From positions 1,676,001-1,740,000 of the forward strand of contig NZ_CP082944.1 of the NCBI RefSeq assembly GCF_019933155.2: a stretch of 64,000 nt of DNA. The letters run 5' to 3'. The stretch is from Metabacillus dongyingensis (lineage in GTDB: Bacteria; Bacillota; Bacilli; Bacillales; Bacillaceae). A program made the translations under genes and the position numbers. The notes under the pieces were generated by a model. It did no database searches, was not told where the DNA came from, and was given only the letters and a program-made list of their open reading frames with translations. Shown in pieces: positions 33,109 to 41,634 of the stretch. Each line of letters opens with the position of its first letter. Positions within the stretch are counted from its first letter, which is position 1.

Positions 33109-33999
33109 ATGTTGAAAAAAATCGGTTTCATCGGGTTGGGCATTATGGGAAAACCAATGGCATTAAATCTATTATCAAAGGGGTATTCAGTCACAGTTAA
33201 CGATATTAACAAGGATGCGGTGCAAGCATTAGTAAAGTCAGGTGCCATTGGGGCTGAATCTCCAAAAAAAATGAGTGAAAGCTGTGAAATCATCATTACA
33301 ATGCTTCCTGCTTCACAGCATGTACAGCAAGTGATTTTGGGAGAAAATGGTGTTTTGAGCGGAGCGAACTCAGGTACTGTGATTATAGATATGAGTTCCA
33401 TTTCACCTGTAATATCAAAAGAGCTTGCAGAGGCAGCAGCTGAAAAAGGTGTTGAAATGCTGGATGCCCCAGTAAGCGGAGGAGAACCTAAAGCAATAGA
33501 TGGAACTTTAGCCATTATGGCTGGCGGTAAGGAAGAGATTTTTGAAAAGGTAAAGGATGTTCTATATGCAATGGGCTCTGAAGTGACATTAGTAGGCGGA
33601 AATGGAAGCGGAACCACGGCGAAATTAGCTAATCAAGTTATCGTTAATTTAAATATTGCAGCCATGTCTGAAGCTTTGGTGCTTGCGGCAAAAGCAGGTA
33701 TTGACGTTGAAAGAATGTATCAGGCAATCAGAGGCGGACTTGCCGGAAGTGCTGTCCTTGATGCTAAAGTTCCACTAATCCTGAAACGGAATTTTGCAGC
33801 TGGAGGAAGAATTGACATCAACTTGAAAGATATGACAAATGTGATGGAGACAGCTCATCAAATTGGTGTACCAATGCCGCTGTCCAGTCAATTATTAGAA
33901 ATATTTCACACTTTGAAGGTCGATGGAAAAGCAGCTGAAGACCACGGGGGCATTGTTCAATATTTTGAAAAACTCGCAAATGTCGAAGTAAGGGGGTAA
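33109..33999 (+). CDS. NAD(P)-dependent beta-hydroxyacid dehydrogenase, GarR/LtnD-like
   Basis: Oxidises a beta-hydroxy acid or reduces tartronate semialdehyde. The Rossmann start is IGFIGLGIMGKPMALNL, substrate binding is in DAPVSGGEPKAIDGTL, and the catalytic Lys172 is in GSGTTAKLANQ. Length 296 residues. In sequence it resembles both tartronate-semialdehyde reductases and L-threonate dehydrogenases, which cannot be told apart safely by eye. The neighbouring DUF1537 kinase favours a threonate or erythronate type pathway. GGAGG lies before the ATG; nine upstream codons are ignored. First gene of a three-gene operon. Confidence 0.85.
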   Translation: MLKKIGFIGLGIMGKPMALNLLSKGYSVTVNDINKDAVQALVKSGAIGAESPKKMSESCEIIITMLPASQHVQQVILGENGVLSGANSGTVIIDMSSISPVISKELAEAAAEKGVEMLDAPVSGGEPKAIDGTLAIMAGGKEEIFEKVKDVLYAMGSEVTLVGGNGSGTTAKLANQVIVNLNIAAMSEALVLAAKAGIDVERMYQAIRGGLAGSAVLDAKVPLILKRNFAAGGRIDINLKDMTNVMETAHQIGVPMPLSSQLLEIFHTLKVDGKAAEDHGGIVQYFEKLANVEVRG

Positions 34000-34003
34000 T
34001 AAA

Positions 34004-35428
34004 ATGAGCATGAGAATAAGTAAAGCGGTATTTCAAAGAATTCCGAAAGTAAATGAAAGCACTGTTTCTAAAATGCTTGATGCACGGCTTTTGGAGCTGA
34101 ATAAAAAAATTATCGTTTTGGATGATGATCCTACTGGAGTTCAGACTGTTCACGGTGTTTCGGTCTACACAGACTGGTCAATGGAAAGCATAGAAAAGGG
34201 ATTTAAAGAAACAAATTCTATATTTTTTCTTTTAACAAATTCAAGAGGTTTTACAGCAGAAGAAACGGAGAGGGCTCATAAAGAGATAGCCTTAAATATC
34301 CTGGCAGCTGCAAAGAAACATAATCAGGAATATATGATTGTCAGCCGCGGTGACTCAACTCTTAGGGGGCATTATCCATTAGAAACAAAGGTATTGAAGG
34401 ACACGACTGAAGCCGCCTCTGCCTCGCGTTTTGACGGAGAAGTGATTATCCCCTTCTTTAAGGAAGGCGGCCGCTTCACAATCGGCAATGTTCACTATGT
34501 TCAGGACAACGAGGAGCTGATTCCAGCTGGAGAAACTGAATTCGCCAAGGACAGGACATTTGGATATACCCATTCACATTTAGGCAAGTGGGCTGAGGAA
34601 AAATCAAATGGAGATTTCAAGGCTGAATCGGCTGTCTATATTTCTTTGGAAAGCTTAAGGGCACTTGATATTGAAACCATCAAAAACCAGCTGCTTTCAG
34701 TTCAGGATTTTAACAAGGTTATTGTGAATGCAGTCGATTATGTCGATGTGAAAATATTTTCCATAGCATTAATTGATGCAATTAGAGCAGGGAAAAACTT
34801 TATGTTCCGAAGTGCTGCAGCCTTTACTAAAGTTATTGGCGGCATAAAGGATAAAGGGCTTCTATCAAAAGAAGACCTTATTATAGAAGAGTCAGGTAAT
34901 GGGGGATTAATTATTATTGGTTCCCATGTGCAAAAAACAACTGACCAGCTTGCTGAACTGAGAAAGGCAGAGTCTATCAAGTTTATAGAATTTGACTGTC
35001 ATCTTGTATTAGATCCAGAAAAGTTCCGTTCAGAAATCAGCAGAGTCATAGAGACATGTGAAAACCTTCTGAATTCAGGAGAAACTGTGGCTGTTTATAC
35101 AAGAAGAGAACGGCTTGATCTTGGGGAAGAAAGAAAGGAAGAAGAGTTAAAGCTTTCTGTTAAAATCTCGGAAGCCGTGACAAGTATCGTCAAACAATTA
35201 AAGATTAGACCTAACTACCTTATAGCCAAAGGCGGTATAACATCAAGCGATGTAGGCACCAATGGCCTTGAAGTAAAAAGAGCTGTGGTAGCCGGCCAAA
35301 TTCAGCCTGGAATTCCCGTCTGGAAGACTGGGAATGAAAGTAAATTTCCAGGAATGCCATATATCGTGTTTCCGGGAAACGTAGGCAGCAAAACTTCATT
35401 AAGGGAAGTTGTTGAACTGTTGAACTAG
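34004..35428 (+). CDS. four-carbon acid sugar kinase, DUF1537 family
   Basis: ATP-dependent kinase of the OtnK/DtnK/LtnK family that phosphorylates four-carbon sugar acids such as erythronate, threonate or 3-oxotetronate. The N-terminal substrate domain shows IIVLDDDPTGVQTVHGV, FLLTNSRGF and VSRGDSTLRGHYPLET; the C-terminal nucleotide domain shows IAKGGITSSDVG, GIPVWK and FPGNVG. The 474 residues are a full-length member. A GGGGG ribosome site follows the dehydrogenase stop by a few bases. The usual partner enzyme, an OtnC-type aldolase or PdxA2, is not in the operon, so the pathway is completed elsewhere or the substrate differs. Confidence 0.87.
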   Translation: MSMRISKAVFQRIPKVNESTVSKMLDARLLELNKKIIVLDDDPTGVQTVHGVSVYTDWSMESIEKGFKETNSIFFLLTNSRGFTAEETERAHKEIALNILAAAKKHNQEYMIVSRGDSTLRGHYPLETKVLKDTTEAASASRFDGEVIIPFFKEGGRFTIGNVHYVQDNEELIPAGETEFAKDRTFGYTHSHLGKWAEEKSNGDFKAESAVYISLESLRALDIETIKNQLLSVQDFNKVIVNAVDYVDVKIFSIALIDAIRAGKNFMFRSAAAFTKVIGGIKDKGLLSKEDLIIEESGNGGLIIIGSHVQKTTDQLAELRKAESIKFIEFDCHLVLDPEKFRSEISRVIETCENLLNSGETVAVYTRRERLDLGEERKEEELKLSVKISEAVTSIVKQLKIRPNYLIAKGGITSSDVGTNGLEVKRAVVAGQIQPGIPVWKTGNESKFPGMPYIVFPGNVGSKTSLREVVELLN

Positions 35429-35538
35429 GATGTATTTTGAACGTACTTTCTGACCTCAGGTGTTTACATGCCATAGGTCAGACAAAGAATGAAAACGGTT
35501 ACTTCTATAAAAACATTGAGCTTAAAGGGGGATTAACA

Positions 35539-36897
35539 ATGGATTCTGTATTTGGTTTAAGTCATAATGCAAGCTTACTATTATATGCGATTATCGCAAT
35601 TGCAGGATTAATTTTTTTAATAGCCAAATTTAAAGTCAACCCGTTCATTGCACTTATTGTCTCAGCAGTGTTTATGGGGCTTATATCAGGAATGAAGCTT
35701 CCCGAAATATTAAAAGCATTTGAAGCCGGTGTCGGCAGTACATTAGGATTTATCGCGATTGTGATAGGACTTGGGACAATGCTTGGTAAAATGCTTGCCG
35801 AGTCAGGCGGTGCTGAAAGGATCGCACGGACTCTCATTCAAATTTTCGGTGAAAAAAATGTCCACTGGGCGATGATGGTTGTGGCTGTTATCTGCGGGAT
35901 TCCTGTCTTCTTCCAGGTCGGGGTCGTCTTATTAATTCCGCTTGTTTTTGTAATAGCCAAGCATACAGGAACCTCTTTGCTTAAAATAGGTCTCTCACTA
36001 GTAGCGGGACTAGCGGTAGTCCACAGTCTTGTACCTCCGCATCCTGCAGCAATGCTTGCTGTCGGCATCTTTGGGGCTGATATTGGAAAAACAATCTTGC
36101 TGTCATTGGTTGTTGCTCTTCCTGCAGCTGCAGTTGCCGGTCCTTTGTACGGTTCATGGATTTCCAAAAGAGTAAAGGTTGAACCTACTGGAGAATTAGC
36201 TGATCAATTAACAAAATCTAAAAATAAAGAACTTCCAAAATTCGGGATTACTCTATTTACCATTTTACTTCCTGTTATTCTAATGCTTATATCTACAGTA
36301 GCCGGTTTGACTTTGCCTGAAACAAGTTTGCTTAGATACTGGGTTGAATTTATCGGCAGTCCAGTCATCGCATTGCTGATTGCGCTTGTATTTGCATTCT
36401 ATTCATTTGGATTTGCACGCGGATATAATAAAGAACAAATTCTGCATTTTACGAATGATTGTCTTGGACCTGTCGCGTCAATCGTCCTTCTCATCGGAGC
36501 AGGGGGCGGATTTAATAAAATCCTTGTTACAAGCGGTGTAGGTGATGCCATAGCAGAATTTGCATCTGGCGCAAGCCTTTCTCCAATCTTCTTAGCCTTT
36601 GCAATTGCTGGATTGATCCGCGCTGCGGTCGGATCTGCAACAGTTGCTATGACAACAGCAGCGGGAATTGTTGCTCCAATTGCTTTGGTAACTCCAGGCG
36701 TCAGCCCGGAACTATTAGTACTGGCAGTAGGAGCAGGATCGATTATGCTTTCTCATGTAAATGATTCAGGATTTTGGCTGATTAAGGAATTCTTTAACAT
36801 GTCAGTACCAGACACTCTAAAAACGTGGACTGTCATGGAAACAATCTTATCCTTCTCGGCATTTGCTATGGTTTTACTGCTTGATTTGTTTATTTAA
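35539..36897 (+). CDS. gluconate-type permease, GntP family
   Basis: Proton-coupled carrier for gluconate or related sugar acids, 452 residues with about 12 hydrophobic segments. Characteristic stretches are VGSTLGFIAIVIGLGTMLGKML, GIPVFFQVGVVLLIPL, VVHSLVPPHPAAMLA, GAGGGFNKILVTSGVGDAI and LSHVNDSGFWLIKE. AAAGGGGG precedes the chosen ATG; 34 in-frame upstream codons lack a ribosome site. It is the last gene of the operon and presumably brings in the acid acted on by the preceding kinase and dehydrogenase. Confidence 0.9.
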   Translation: MDSVFGLSHNASLLLYAIIAIAGLIFLIAKFKVNPFIALIVSAVFMGLISGMKLPEILKAFEAGVGSTLGFIAIVIGLGTMLGKMLAESGGAERIARTLIQIFGEKNVHWAMMVVAVICGIPVFFQVGVVLLIPLVFVIAKHTGTSLLKIGLSLVAGLAVVHSLVPPHPAAMLAVGIFGADIGKTILLSLVVALPAAAVAGPLYGSWISKRVKVEPTGELADQLTKSKNKELPKFGITLFTILLPVILMLISTVAGLTLPETSLLRYWVEFIGSPVIALLIALVFAFYSFGFARGYNKEQILHFTNDCLGPVASIVLLIGAGGGFNKILVTSGVGDAIAEFASGASLSPIFLAFAIAGLIRAAVGSATVAMTTAAGIVAPIALVTPGVSPELLVLAVGAGSIMLSHVNDSGFWLIKEFFNMSVPDTLKTWTVMETILSFSAFAMVLLLDLFI

Positions 36898-36924
36898 TAT
36901 GATCCATCTCTATTTTAATAATAG

Positions 36925-36964
36925 CCCTTGCCGATACAATTAACGTATCGGCAAGGGTTTTTTA
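36925..36964 (+). terminator. intrinsic terminator of the sugar-acid operon
   Basis: CCCTTGCCGATAC and GTATCGGCAAGGG, perfect 13-bp stem, 7-nt loop, T6. Confidence 0.92.
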
Positions 36965-37186
36965 TTGAGGTGAACTTGCTGATGAGTTCTTCAACTAAAA
37001 TGAATGTGTTGCGGTAAAAGAAAATTCGAACTAACAATGAAAGAAAATAAGTAAAAAAAGTAACGTTCAGTACCTTGCATTAATCACTACTGTATTATAT
37101 TATTAGTACATGGAATTAAATGACATAAACACGGTGTCTAACTACTATACTATATTCAGTACTAAGCACAGAAGAGGTGAACAAGA

Positions 37187-37516
37187 TTGAATGTGCAATT
37201 TAAAAAAGGGGTGCTAGAGATTTGTGTGCTGATTCTTATTTCCAAGAAGGATCGGTACGGTTATGAGCTTGCACAAAGCATATCGAGCAAGATTGAGGTG
37301 GCGGAAGGGACGCTTTATCCACTTCTGAGAAGGCTGACGAAAGAAGAATATTTAACAACGTACCTTGCCGAATCAAAAGAAGGACCACCCAGGAAGTATT
37401 ATTCATTGACGGAAAAAGGGAGAAAAAACATGAATATGCTCGTTGAAGAGTGGAAGCAGTTTTCATTTTCAGTTAATCAATTTATTGAGGAGGGCACAGG
37501 GGATGAGGAACAATGA
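37187..37516 (+). CDS. PadR-family transcriptional regulator
   Basis: Winged-helix repressor of 109 residues, the short PadR type with one C-terminal helix for dimerisation. Landmarks are KKGVLEICVLILISKKDRYGYELAQSI, AEGTLYPLLRRLTKEEYL and the wing GPPRKYYSLTEKGRK. The start is TTG with GAGGTG 7 nt upstream. It is the first gene of a three-gene overlapping operon with a HAAS-domain membrane protein and a DUF4097 protein, an arrangement common in Firmicutes. The AT-rich leader contains AGTAC/GTACT motifs where an autoregulatory site could lie. Confidence 0.88.
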   Translation: MNVQFKKGVLEICVLILISKKDRYGYELAQSISSKIEVAEGTLYPLLRRLTKEEYLTTYLAESKEGPPRKYYSLTEKGRKNMNMLVEEWKQFSFSVNQFIEEGTGDEEQ

Positions 37517-38063
37517 ATTTTTATCAACACTGGATTCTCTGCTGAGCAGAGTACCGGAAAAAGAAAGGCATGAAATGCTTTATGACTACCAGGAGCATTT
37601 CGAGATTGGCGCAAGCGATGGGAAAAGCGAAAAGGAATTAGCAGGAGAGCTCGGCGATCCGAATGTGATTGCAAGGGAACTGCTTGCGGACTACTTTATC
37701 AGCAAGGCAGAATCAGATCAAACGGCGACCAACATGTTTCGGGCTATTTTTGCAGCGGTCAGTTTAAGCTTTTTTAACATTATTTTTATTGCAGGTCCTG
37801 TTGCAGCGCTTCTTGGAACGTATCTGGCACTTTGTGCGGTGGCCATTTTACTTACCCTATCACCATTTGGCATTATGGCTTCATCGTTCATGGGATTTAG
37901 CATCGAAAACTTTGCATTCAATTTTTTCTTCTCGCTGACTTTAGTCAGCCTTGGTCTCTTAATGAGCATCGGAATGATATACGTAGGAAAATATTTTTAC
38001 CATTTAATTCTGAGGTACATTAAATTCAATTTAAAAGTGATTAAAGGAGACAGGGCAGTATGA
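37503..38063 (+). CDS. DUF1700/HAAS-domain membrane protein
   Basis: N-terminal HAAS domain (residues about 1-65): NEFLSTLDSLLSRVPEKERHEMLYDYQEHF followed by ELGDPNVIARELL, the standard pattern of the family. Three to four membrane helices make up the rest of the 186 residues. It is a probable partner of the PadR regulator in membrane-stress sensing, by analogy only. The ATG lies inside the PadR gene, 14 bp before its stop, with GGAGG 9 nt upstream; the last ATG of the frame is shared with the next gene (ATGA). Confidence 0.82.
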   Translation: MRNNEFLSTLDSLLSRVPEKERHEMLYDYQEHFEIGASDGKSEKELAGELGDPNVIARELLADYFISKAESDQTATNMFRAIFAAVSLSFFNIIFIAGPVAALLGTYLALCAVAILLTLSPFGIMASSFMGFSIENFAFNFFFSLTLVSLGLLMSIGMIYVGKYFYHLILRYIKFNLKVIKGDRAV

Positions 38064-39013
38064 AAAAATTGGTTTATGGCTTGCTTTTATTGCTTGCTGC
38101 AGGGATAGCGGGCACAGTTGCAACAGCGGGAGCGTCTGGGGGATTTTCTTTTAACACAAAAGAAGTGTTTGATGAAAAGATCATTGCAAATAAGGATATT
38201 AAAAACATTGAGATTGATTTAACTTCAGCAGATCTTACTCTTCACCAAACTTCTGATGAGGATATTAAGGTGGAACTGAATGGAAAAGCAAACAAGAAAT
38301 ACAGCGACCGCTTTCAATTAGATATAGATGAAAACGGCAAAACACTTGATATTAGTCTATCAGGGGAAGACAGAATCGAATTTAACTTCGGCATCAATAT
38401 TGTGGATACGAATGTTGATGTTTACTTGCCGGAACGGGTTTTTGACAGGATCAATGCGAAAACGTCCTCGGGTGATATAGAAGCTTCTGGTATTAAGTCA
38501 AAGGAAATCATTCTGAATTCGCAATCCGGGGATGTTGGAATGGACAGTTCAGCTTCTGAAGGAAAAACGGTTCTTAAAACTTCCAGCGGAGAAATTCAGT
38601 TACTCTCTAATTCAGCAGCTGCTTTAGATTTGAAATCGGAAAGCGGTGACTTAATGATTCGGGATCAGAAGGCAAAAGAGACAGTTCTTTATACATCTTC
38701 AGGAGATATAAATGTTGTAAATGCAGCTGGTTCTGTAAAAGCAGATTCTTCATCGGGAGACATTCACATCGAAAACAAGAAACTGAGAGGAAACATTGAT
38801 GCCGAGGCTTCAAGTGGAGAAATTACCATTGAATTGGATGAGAAGCCAGATTCCCTTTCGGTCGATTTTAAAGGAGGCTCTGGCGAAGGAACAGTTGATT
38901 TAGATGGCTTGAGCTATGAGGAAAAATCGGAAGATGAGATACTGGGGAAAATCGGTTCAGGGAAATATACGATAAAAGCACGGACCAGCTCTGGAGATTT
39001 TCAGCTGAGGTAA
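38060..39013 (+). CDS. DUF4097 beta-helix surface protein
   Basis: Anchored or secreted protein with an N-terminal hydrophobic segment (residues 4-23) and a repetitive beta-strand body. The hallmark SSGD/SGE turn recurs eight times (KTSSGDIE, SQSGDVG, KTSSGEIQ, ESGDLMI, YTSSGDIN, SSSGDIH, EASSGEIT, RTSSGDFQ) about every 18-20 residues, one per coil of a right-handed helix. A DUF4097 protein after a HAAS protein is the usual order. The start overlaps the HAAS stop. Role unknown; often linked to envelope stress operons. Confidence 0.85.
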   Translation: MKKLVYGLLLLLAAGIAGTVATAGASGGFSFNTKEVFDEKIIANKDIKNIEIDLTSADLTLHQTSDEDIKVELNGKANKKYSDRFQLDIDENGKTLDISLSGEDRIEFNFGINIVDTNVDVYLPERVFDRINAKTSSGDIEASGIKSKEIILNSQSGDVGMDSSASEGKTVLKTSSGEIQLLSNSAAALDLKSESGDLMIRDQKAKETVLYTSSGDINVVNAAGSVKADSSSGDIHIENKKLRGNIDAEASSGEITIELDEKPDSLSVDFKGGSGEGTVDLDGLSYEEKSEDEILGKIGSGKYTIKARTSSGDFQLR

Positions 39014-39016
39014 AAT

Positions 39017-39052
39017 AAAAGCCATCACTATTTAACAGGTGATGGCTTTTTC
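39017..39052. terminator. bidirectional terminator
   Basis: AAAAGCCATCAC and GTGATGGCTTTTT with a 9-nt loop, between convergent genes. Confidence 0.88.
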
Positions 39053-39060
39053 TTTATTCT

Positions 39061-40002
39061 TCATATTAGCTTGTTCTCGGCTACACTTTCCCTCAGCAGG
39101 TCCGGAGCAGTCAAGTATAGCAGACCATTGCCTTCCTGCGTTTTAGGATTGCCGTGCGGAATTGTCCGCTTGATCAATTGCGCATATACTTCTGCTTCCG
39201 TAAATTTTCGGTTAAATTCCTTTTGTTCAAGCTGTTTGATTAAGGCAATCGCGCCTGCCGCATGTGGTGTTGACATAGAGGTTCCGGTGAATGCTGCATA
39301 TTCACCTCCGGGAATAGTCGAGACGATTTTTTCTCCAGGCGCTACAAGATCAACTTCATTATTAGAGTTTGAGAATGGCGAGGAAATTTTCCCGAAGCCT
39401 ACTGATCCTACCGAGATGACCTCATTGTAGGAACCGGGATAAGAAAACTCAGATGTTCTGCTGTCATCATCGCCTTCGTTGCCAGCAGCGCAAACAACTG
39501 CGATTTGTTTGGAAACCGCCTTTTTGATAGCCTTTCGCATTTCAGAATGATCTGAAGGACCTCCAAGCGACATGGAAATCACATCAACTTTTTGTTCAAT
39601 CGCATACAAGATGCCGTTTGTAATCCAAGCATATTCTCCGCTTCCGGAGTCTCCGGCAAGCACTTTTACAACAAGAATTTTTGCCTGAGGCGCAACTCCC
39701 ACATACCTCGCCGCCGCAATGGTGCCCGATACGTGCGTGCCATGGCCGTGATAGTCAGTAAGACTGTCAGGATTTCCATTATCGTCCGTCGTGAAATTTC
39801 GCCCGCCGGCAATATTTGCGCGCAGGTCAGGATGATTCACATCACAGCCTGTATCTAACACAGCTATTGTAATTCCTTTCCCTCTTATCCCCTGTTCCCA
39901 GAGCTTTGGAGCACGAATCATTTCCACTCCTTCAGAATTTGTTTTTACATTTTTCACGATAGGTCCGTATTTATGGGGAAGCAGTTTAACTTGTCCTTTC
40001 AC
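39061..40002 (-). CDS. ispA: intracellular subtilisin-like serine protease
   Basis: Cytoplasmic subtilase of the IspA type, which degrades proteins in late growth and sporulation. There is no signal peptide; instead a short N-terminal propeptide-like stretch (KLLPHKYGPIV) precedes the catalytic domain, as in IspA. The triad is Asp50 (AVLDTG), His87 (GHGTH) and Ser242 (GTSMSTPH), with oxyanion Asn175 (AAGNEG). The 313 residues match the 319 of B. subtilis IspA. AAAGGAG lies 8 nt before the GTG start; an upstream ATG 26 codons away lacks a ribosome site. Confidence 0.92.
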   Translation of the reverse strand: MKGQVKLLPHKYGPIVKNVKTNSEGVEMIRAPKLWEQGIRGKGITIAVLDTGCDVNHPDLRANIAGGRNFTTDDNGNPDSLTDYHGHGTHVSGTIAAARYVGVAPQAKILVVKVLAGDSGSGEYAWITNGILYAIEQKVDVISMSLGGPSDHSEMRKAIKKAVSKQIAVVCAAGNEGDDDSRTSEFSYPGSYNEVISVGSVGFGKISSPFSNSNNEVDLVAPGEKIVSTIPGGEYAAFTGTSMSTPHAAGAIALIKQLEQKEFNRKFTEAEVYAQLIKRTIPHGNPKTQEGNGLLYLTAPDLLRESVAENKLI

Positions 40003-40144
40003 TTTACCGTCTCCTTTATTTGTAATGATTAAGGTATATGATAAAAAGTGAGGATCAATGCTAAAGAATGCGAAATTCAAGAGAACTATTCAGTTTCGTG
40101 AAATTTCCATATAATGTAACTTAAGAAGATAGAAGTGGTGGCTT

Positions 40145-40262
40145 ATGAATTCAGAAAAAAATAGATGAAATGGAAACAAAAATGATGCAATTGCAGCAAG
40201 AAGTAAGTGAACTTAGAGCCGAGCTGACTCGGAGAAAAGGTGAAGAAATAGACTGTGTTTAA
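40145..40262 (+). pseudogene. small coiled-coil protein with one-base frameshift
   Basis: An ATG with GGTGG just upstream opens MNSEK, but the run of seven A at 40155-40161 throws it into a stop three codons later. With six A the frame reads on: KIDEMETKMMQLQQEVSEL and RAELTRRKGEEIDCV, a classic heptad coiled coil of about 38 residues. Either this is a decayed gene, a sequencing or homopolymer-count error, or slippage on A7 restores the frame. Similar short coiled-coil proteins are common in Bacillus. Confidence 0.5.
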
Positions 40263-40386
40263 TCGTAGTGTTGTAGAAAAGAAGGTATCGGATTTATGAA
40301 ATTCAAAGATTAAAGCGCCTCGTTACTGTGTATTACATGAATACTCCATACAAATCTAATTTAATAATCATTCTTATCGGCAATGA

Positions 40387-40432
40387 ACGAGGTTGAGTGC
40401 CTCTTGGACGTCCAAAAGGTACTCAACCTCGT
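40387..40432. repeat. 46-bp near-perfect palindrome
   Basis: The two 23-base halves, starting ACGAGGTTGAGT and ending ACTCAACCTCGT, are complementary except for two positions (one G-T, one C-A in the + strand RNA); TTGGACGTCCAA is the centre. CAAT/ATTG extends it outward after a 2-nt bulge. No T-run follows on either strand, so it is not a standard terminator. Confidence 0.85.
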
Positions 40433-40583
40433 ATTGTTACCATAACCAGAGATTATCGGTGGTTAGCGGATCGTAATTTAGGCTGCGAATAAGCTTCCCA
40501 TAAGGACCGTAGAACATATACTTTATCAAAGCTTTATGAAATGGATAATCACAGGGCTTTACAAACGAAGGGAAGATGTGAAA

Positions 40584-40793
40584 ATGTATAATAACGTAAA
40601 CGCACCATTTACTCTTGGAGAGAATATTCCTCACTCACCTGCTTTTTCTCACGGATATGTAGCTCCTGCTTATGGATACGCAGCTCCAGTTTGTGAATAT
40701 AGAGATCACCGTCATGGATGTCATGATTTCGCGATTATAGTAGTGTTGTTTATTTTACTAATCATTATTGGCGCATGTACTTTCTGTCGCTGA
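40584..40793 (+). CDS. YjcZ-family small membrane protein
   Basis: Spore-former peptide family whose members end in a single hydrophobic helix of fixed pattern: here DFAIIVVLFILLIIIGACTF, almost identical to the family consensus. The N-terminal 45 residues are Pro-, Tyr- and His-rich (GYVAPAYGYAAPVCEY, DHRHGCHD), longer than in the shortest YjcZ members. 69 residues in all. GAAGGGAAG lies before the chosen ATG; the frame's first ATG, 16 codons earlier, has none. In B. subtilis related peptides are made during sporulation; the function is not known. Confidence 0.8.
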   Translation: MYNNVNAPFTLGENIPHSPAFSHGYVAPAYGYAAPVCEYRDHRHGCHDFAIIVVLFILLIIIGACTFCR

Positions 40794-40817
40794 CCTAATC
40801 ACGGGCATCCGCCTTCA

Positions 40818-40846
40818 AAAACTCCAGTACTCATACTGGAGTTTTT
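40818..40846 (+). terminator. intrinsic terminator of the YjcZ-like gene
   Basis: AAACTCCAGTA and TACTGGAGTTTTT with a 4-nt loop. Confidence 0.88.
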
Positions 40847-40988
40847 ATTCATTAGTTAAGCAAAAAAAGCCGTCTTGATGGATCGCAATGTAGTTTACGT
40901 AATGAAAGTTATAAGAAGAAAAGCCCTGTATTTTGTTGGTATTTTGGTTTCAAGATTTTTTTATAAAACAAAATGATGAGTATCTTGA

Positions 40989-41017
40989 GCAGGAACATAG
41001 ATTCCTGCGTTTTTTTC
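40989..41017 (+). terminator. orphan intrinsic terminator
   Basis: GCAGGAA and TTCCTGC, 6-nt loop, then G and T7. No convincing gene precedes it, so a short non-coding transcript is possible. The 40847-41308 stretch otherwise shows nothing I can support. Confidence 0.6.
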
Positions 41018-41308
41018 TTATAAAAATAGGAGGCAGTGCATTCGACTTAGGAGGGAGATGGAGAAAAGATAGTAAAATACTAAAAAGGAAAGTATTGATT
41101 GATTCCGGCAGTAAAAGAACTATTTCGGCAGGTAATTGTCGGGTTTTGGAAAGTAAAACAGGCTCTACCCTGAATCTGGGGTGTGATCGTAACTGAATCT
41201 GCCGCCATACCTTTTTAATTGCCTTTTGCCAGCTGCCTTTGGCCATTTATAAAAGAAATCGATCAATAAAAAATAGTAAATGGGTTCTCACTCAAGATCT
41301 CAAGCAGC

Positions 41309-41401
41309 CAATTCGCGGAAATCCTGTTTCAATTCGCAAAATTGCCTTTTCAATTTGCATAAATGGGGTTTCAATTAGCAAAATGCAGATTTTTATCGGC
41401 A
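41309..41401. repeat. degenerate tandem repeat with 21-bp period
   Basis: CAATTCGC-like cores begin at 41309, 41330, 41351, 41372 and, weaker, 41393, each step exactly 21 bp; unit of the form CAATTCGCAAAATTGCCTTTT. No reading frame is credible across it. Confidence 0.7.
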
Positions 41402-41516
41402 GGTTTACGTTTAAAAATGAGGATAATTATTTGCCGGCCGTCTTCATTTGGCATACATTGCAAGATATGTGAATCAGGATGCAGCCTCCATCAGAACAGC
41501 CGGAGTCGTGACATAC

Positions 41517-41549
41517 TTAAAACGATCTTCAAGTCGAAGATCGTTTTAA
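41517..41549. terminator. perfect bidirectional terminator-like hairpin
   Basis: TTAAAACGATCTTC and GAAGATCGTTTTAA pair perfectly around AAGTC. No adjacent gene is obvious upstream on the plus strand; it may end transcripts coming from the minus strand beyond the MraY-like gene. Confidence 0.65.
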
Positions 41550-41634
41550 CATAAAAAATCTTAATATTATGCCAAAATGTAGTACCCTCACAAGTGCACC
41601 TTTTTATAATATTAAAAAAGAGTTCGATGACAAA

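Noticed and set aside
40933..41246. Overlapping frames of 87 and 98 codons on both strands
   Set aside because: Neither has a ribosome site or protein-like composition, and a terminator hairpin lies inside.
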